Assembly (NCBI GenBank): GCA_964474695.1 | Contig: CAYYTK010000006.1 | Span: 1 to 64,000 of the forward strand | DNA length: 64,000 bases | DNA from: DAOUBP01 sp964474695 | GTDB taxonomy: Bacteria; Chloroflexota; Anaerolineae; CG2-30-64-16 | Direction: 5' to 3' | Shown here: positions 60,503 through 64,000 of the stretch, in pieces | Layout of the letters: the number at the start of each line of letters is the position of its first letter | Position numbering within the stretch: the first letter of the stretch is position 1 | The notes under the pieces: generated by a model | The model's database searches: none | The model's input: the letters and a program-made list of their open reading frames with translations, nothing else | What the model was told of the DNA's origin: nothing | Translations under genes and position numbers: made by a program

Positions 60503-63169
60503 ATGTCTGTCGAAAGCGCCTTGCAGGCCCTGCGCCTGGATCCCAAGCTGATGCACCATGTCGTGCGCTGGGAACACATCCCGGCCCGTCCCGCGCGCAC
60601 GACGCCCTTTCCCGCCGCCCTGGACGACCGGCTGCTTGCTGCCCTGCGCGGCCGCGGGATCGAAGCGCTCTACACGCACCAGGCCGCCGCCGTCGAGGCG
60701 GCCTTACGCAACGAGAATGTTGCGGTCGCCACGCCCGCGGCGAGTGGCAAGACCTTCTGCTACAATCTCCCGGTGCTCAACCGCCTGCTGGCCGACCCGA
60801 ACGCCCGGGCGCTCTACCTGTTTCCCACAAAAGCGCTGGCGCAGGATCAGTTGGCCGAGTTACACGATCTGATCGGCTCATTGAACACATCGCAGTCTTC
60901 GCCCACCTGCGCCACGTACGACGGCGACACCCCCTCCGGGCAGCGCGCCCGTGTACGCGACGCGGCTCGCGTCATCCTTTCCAACCCCGACATGCTGCAC
61001 GCCGGGATCCTGCCGCAGCATCCGCGCTGGACAGGCTTCTTCGCCAACCTGTGTGTCGTGGTTATCGACGAGATGCATGTCTACCGCGGGGTGTTCGGCT
61101 CCCACGTGGCCAACGTCTTACGCCGGCTGCGGCGCATCTGTCGGTTCTACGGCAGCGCCCCCCAATTCATTCTCGCTTCTGCCACCATCGCCAACCCGGG
61201 CGAGTTGGCGGAACGGCTGGTCGAGGCTCCGATCACCCTCATCGACTCTGAGCTGGATGGCGCGCCCCAGGGCGACAGGCATCTGCTCTTCTACAATCCG
61301 CCTCTTGTCGATCCTGATCTGGGCATTCGTCGCAGCAGCAGCCAGGAATCCGCCGATCTGGCCGCGCACTTCCTGGCGCACAACGTGCAGACCATCGTCT
61401 TTGCGCAGTCTCGTCTCACCACCGAGTTGATCCTGACCTACCTGCAGGAGAAGACCGCCATCACGCCAAGACCCCCCGGAACCCGCACGGCAGGTCGCAC
61501 CACCGCCGCGATCCGCGGCTATCGCGGCGGCTATCTGCCCACTGAGCGGCGGGCCATCGAAAAGGGCCTCCGGGACGGCGAGGTGCGCGCCGTCGTCGCC
61601 ACCAACGCGCTGGAGTTGGGGATCGACATCGGCCGGCTGGATGCGGCTGTCTTGGCCGGCTATCCGGGCACTGTGGCCAGCGCGCGCCAGCAGTTGGGCC
61701 GTGCTGGACGTCGACAGGCCGCATCCATTGGCGTCCTGGTCGCCGGGCCGACGGCATTGGACCAATACATCGTCATGCACCCCGCCTGGCTCATGGGCCG
61801 CAGCCCCGAACATGCGCGGTTGAACCCCGATAACACCGTTCTACTGGCCGGCCATCTGGCTTGCGCCGCCGCCGAGCTGCCCCTCCGCGCCTCCGATCTT
61901 CAAAAGCTGGGGGACCTCGCAGATCTTCCCAGGCTCCTTAACGAGCTTGTCGCCGCCGGGCAGCTCTACCGTTCCGGCGAGCGCTACTTTTGGGCCGGCG
62001 AAGGATCGCCCGCCACCGCACTCAGCCTGCGCAACGCCGGCTCAGAACGGGTGATCATCCAGACCGCTGGTCCGGATGGCGCTCCGCAGGTCATCGGGGA
62101 GATCGAACGCGAAGGCGTGCCGTTGCTCCTATACCAGGGTGCGGTCTACCTCCACGAGGGAGCCACCTATCTGGTGGAACGACTGGACTGGGAAGGCGGC
62201 ATCGCCTTCGTGCGCCCCGCGACGGTCGATTTCTATACGCGTCCCATCATCAGCGAAAAGATCGAACTGCTGGGGATGGTGGACTACCGCTCGCAGCCCG
62301 CAGATGAAATCCAACTTCCGGCAGCCGGCGTGCAACATGCGGCTTCCGGCGTTCAGGTGGCTTGGGGCGAGGTGCGCGTGGCCAGCCAGGCCACCGGCTA
62401 CCGCATCCAACGCCAGGGCACCAACGAAGTGCTGGGGTTCGGCCAGGTCGACCTTCCGCCGCAGATGCTGGAAACCCAGGCGTGCCGGTTGACATTCTCC
62501 AAGGAGCTGATAGAGGAGTTGAAGGCTGCCGGCCAGTGGCTCTCCGATCCCAACGCCTACGGCCCCAACTGGCCGGCCCAACGCGCCGCGGCCCGTGCGC
62601 GCGACGGCTATCGCTGCCAGGGCTGCGGCCAGCCGGAGCTGAACGGAAGGCAGCACGACGTACATCACAAGGCGCCATTCCGCGCCTTTGTCGGCGACCC
62701 CGCGCGGCGCAATGGACTGGCCGCTGACCAGGCCTGGCAGGTCGCCAATCGCCTCGAAAACCTGGTGACCCTCTGTTCAGTATGTCACCGGCAAGCTGAG
62801 GCCAGCGTGCGTACACGGACGGGATTGGGCGGCGCGGGAGCGCTGCTGGCCGGTGTGGCGCCGTTGTTTCTGATGTGCGACCCGCGCGATCTGGGCGTGA
62901 TCGTCGAGCCGCAAGATCCCGACTCCGGCCTGCCAACCATCACCATCTACGAGAAAACGCCGGGAGGCGTAGGCTACGCCGAGCAGTTGGCCGCCTCCAT
63001 GCCGGAGCTGCTGCGCGCGGCGCTCGACACAGTAACCGCCTGCCCATGCACATCAGGATGCCCCGCCTGCGTCGGCCCGATCCTGGAGCATGAATACGCA
63101 CTGGACGCCAAGGCGTTGACGCGAGCGCTGCTTGAGAAGGTGCTCTCCACATCCAGTAGCCATCCATGA
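60503..63169 (+). CDS. DEAD/DEAH helicase, MrfA/YprA-like, with inserted HNH domain
   Basis: The 888-residue protein has a helicase core: AVATPAASGKTFCYNLPVL (Walker A), LYLFPTKALAQDQL, VVVIDEMHVYRGVFGSHVA (DEMH), ILASATIANPGE, VVATNALELGIDIGRLDAAV and QLGRAGRRQ. A DUF1998-type C-terminus has the cysteine motif CPCTSGCPAC used by MrfA to bind a metal. Between them, residues about 695-770 form an HNH nuclease-like insert: YRCQGCGQPE, QHDVHHKAPF and NRLENLVTLCSVCH. MrfA of Bacillus repairs mitomycin damage with a separate nuclease MrfB; here a nuclease domain is in the same chain. ATG 60503 follows TATAAT by six bases. Confidence 0.88.
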   Translation: MSVESALQALRLDPKLMHHVVRWEHIPARPARTTPFPAALDDRLLAALRGRGIEALYTHQAAAVEAALRNENVAVATPAASGKTFCYNLPVLNRLLADPNARALYLFPTKALAQDQLAELHDLIGSLNTSQSSPTCATYDGDTPSGQRARVRDAARVILSNPDMLHAGILPQHPRWTGFFANLCVVVIDEMHVYRGVFGSHVANVLRRLRRICRFYGSAPQFILASATIANPGELAERLVEAPITLIDSELDGAPQGDRHLLFYNPPLVDPDLGIRRSSSQESADLAAHFLAHNVQTIVFAQSRLTTELILTYLQEKTAITPRPPGTRTAGRTTAAIRGYRGGYLPTERRAIEKGLRDGEVRAVVATNALELGIDIGRLDAAVLAGYPGTVASARQQLGRAGRRQAASIGVLVAGPTALDQYIVMHPAWLMGRSPEHARLNPDNTVLLAGHLACAAAELPLRASDLQKLGDLADLPRLLNELVAAGQLYRSGERYFWAGEGSPATALSLRNAGSERVIIQTAGPDGAPQVIGEIEREGVPLLLYQGAVYLHEGATYLVERLDWEGGIAFVRPATVDFYTRPIISEKIELLGMVDYRSQPADEIQLPAAGVQHAASGVQVAWGEVRVASQATGYRIQRQGTNEVLGFGQVDLPPQMLETQACRLTFSKELIEELKAAGQWLSDPNAYGPNWPAQRAAARARDGYRCQGCGQPELNGRQHDVHHKAPFRAFVGDPARRNGLAADQAWQVANRLENLVTLCSVCHRQAEASVRTRTGLGGAGALLAGVAPLFLMCDPRDLGVIVEPQDPDSGLPTITIYEKTPGGVGYAEQLAASMPELLRAALDTVTACPCTSGCPACVGPILEHEYALDAKALTRALLEKVLSTSSSHP

Positions 63170-63254
63170 TCCGGCAAGCAGCAGTTTCGATACGCAGCGC
63201 ACATGCGGCACGCATACCAACGGAGTCATTTGGCTGCTCGCGCTGCGTGTGCTA

Positions 63255-63304
63255 AAATATGGCCTTGATTTGTGAGACAGAGCGTCACCCATTACGCCAT
63301 ATTT
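63255..63304. repeat. Inverted repeat upstream of the SDR gene
   Basis: AAATATGGC (63255-63263) and GCCATATTT (63296-63304) are exact 9-base complements 32 bases apart, ending 29 bases before the start codon. The left arm overlaps a TAAAAT that could be a -10 element, so this may be an operator. Confidence 0.45.
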
Positions 63305-63333
63305 GACGCTTAAGCCCTCGTGTTTTCATTCTC

Positions 63334-64000
63334 ATGAGATTCAAGAATCAGGTTGCCCTCATTACGGGTGGTTCCAGCGGTATTGGACTGGCTACGGCGA
63401 AGTTGCTGGCCGAACGCGGCGCGCACGTCTGGCTGGTGGCACGTGACCTTGAACGCCTCAGATCCGCCCTGAAGCAAGTCGAGGCAAGTCGCGCCGGCGC
63501 AGATCAGTGCTGCGGCATCTTCTCGGCCGATGTCTCCCAGGCCGAGGAGGCGCAAGCCGCAGTTGCTCACGTGCGATCGGCCGCGGCCCTGCCCGATCTC
63601 GTGATCAACTCGGCGGGCACGGTGCTCCCTGGCTACTTCCAGGATCTCGATCTGGCTGTCTTCACCCAGGACATGGCGACAAACTACTTTGGCACCCTGC
63701 ACGTGATCAAAGCGGTGACGCCGGGCATGATCGAGAGGCGGTCAGGGCACATCGTCAATATCTGTTCGGTGGCCGGGTTTCTAGGGTTGTTCGGTTACTC
63801 AGCCTATGGCCCCTCCAAGTATGCGGTGCGCGGGCTGACGGATGTGCTGCGAGTCGAGTTGAGGCCCTATGGTATCCATTTCTCTATCGTCTATCCGCCA
63901 GATGTCGACACCCCACAGCTCGCCTATGAAAGCCAGTTCAAGCCGCAGGAAACGCGTGCTCTCGGCAACGGGAAGGCGCTCTCCGCAGAAGAGGTCGCTC
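63334..64000 (+). CDS. Short-chain dehydrogenase, 3-ketosphinganine reductase-like (partial)
   Basis: At least 222 residues are present; the gene runs off the window. It has VALITGGSSGIGLATAKLLAE (NAD(P) site), LVINSAGTVLPG (NAG-like motif), IVNICSVAGFLGLFGYSAYG (catalytic Ser), YGPSKYAVRGLTD (YxxxK) and SIVYPPDVDTP. The YPPDxDTP segment and the following KPQETRAL are typical of 3-dehydrosphinganine reductases (KDSR), which make sphinganine in sphingolipid synthesis. A general SDR role cannot be excluded. Confidence 0.8.
   Translation, partial: MRFKNQVALITGGSSGIGLATAKLLAERGAHVWLVARDLERLRSALKQVEASRAGADQCCGIFSADVSQAEEAQAAVAHVRSAAALPDLVINSAGTVLPGYFQDLDLAVFTQDMATNYFGTLHVIKAVTPGMIERRSGHIVNICSVAGFLGLFGYSAYGPSKYAVRGLTDVLRVELRPYGIHFSIVYPPDVDTPQLAYESQFKPQETRALGNGKALSAEEVA

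Overview
The window looks like a chromosomal segment of a Chloroflexota bacterium (Anaerolineae/Caldilineae-like). This is inferred from high G+C, secreted proteins with long Thr-Pro linkers, lamin-tail-domain proteins, an SOS box of the GAAC-N4-GTTC type, and housekeeping genes mixed with mobile debris. A perfect parS-type palindrome close to rpoD, infA and rpsU suggests the right half is not far from the chromosome origin.

Layout. Bases 1-5680 hold one CRISPR array of at least 53 repeat units on the + strand. It is split by a 1,825-bp insertion sequence (1369-3193) that landed inside a repeat and duplicated 8 bp. A lone cas6 follows (5784-6800), and its mRNA leader carries a diverged CRISPR repeat ending at the start codon. 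No other cas gene is present. Bases 6761-8156 hold a wrecked tyrosine recombinase and an IS5/IS427-type element. From 16442 back to 8645 runs a leftward gene set: a small peptide ORF, a radical SAM protein, a helical protein, an 861-residue propeller-like protein and a secreted GH26-like glycosidase. Diverging from it are an ECF sigma factor and a CHAT-like/DhaL-like fusion protein. Bases 20390-28840 are accessory: a LexA-controlled WGR gene facing a RecA-like gene, an AAA/DUF4143 ATPase, a secreted TIM-barrel protein, and a recombinase module (25272-28840) whose right edge coincides with the truncation of a large lamin-tail surface protein.

From 31629 onward the content is core: rpoD, a methyltransferase next to parS, infA, rpsU; a moxR-rsmI-DUF58-DUF4129 operon; an SOS operon lexA-mpg-nudix; an alpha/beta hydrolase and an MFS transporter; a 47-residue membrane peptide; a 2-oxoacid:ferredoxin oxidoreductase (alpha plus fused beta-gamma); an extended Ndk; RarA fused to a methyltransferase-like domain; YciH; RsfS; CBS plus HDAC-like deacetylase; GNAT, Gre-like, GNAT and MenC/NSAR-like genes; a TPR protein; queG, a BaiN-like flavoprotein and a P-loop kinase; a MrfA-like helicase with an inserted HNH domain; and a sphingolipid-type SDR running off the end.

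Most interesting points: the pseudo-repeat in the cas6 leader (possible self-regulation by Cas6), the small-ORF/radical-SAM cluster with its neighbouring sigma factor and CHAT/DhaL fusion, the symmetric divergent promoter with probable leaderless starts at rarA, the repeat inserted in frame in queG, and several SOS operators. No tRNA or rRNA gene was recognised.
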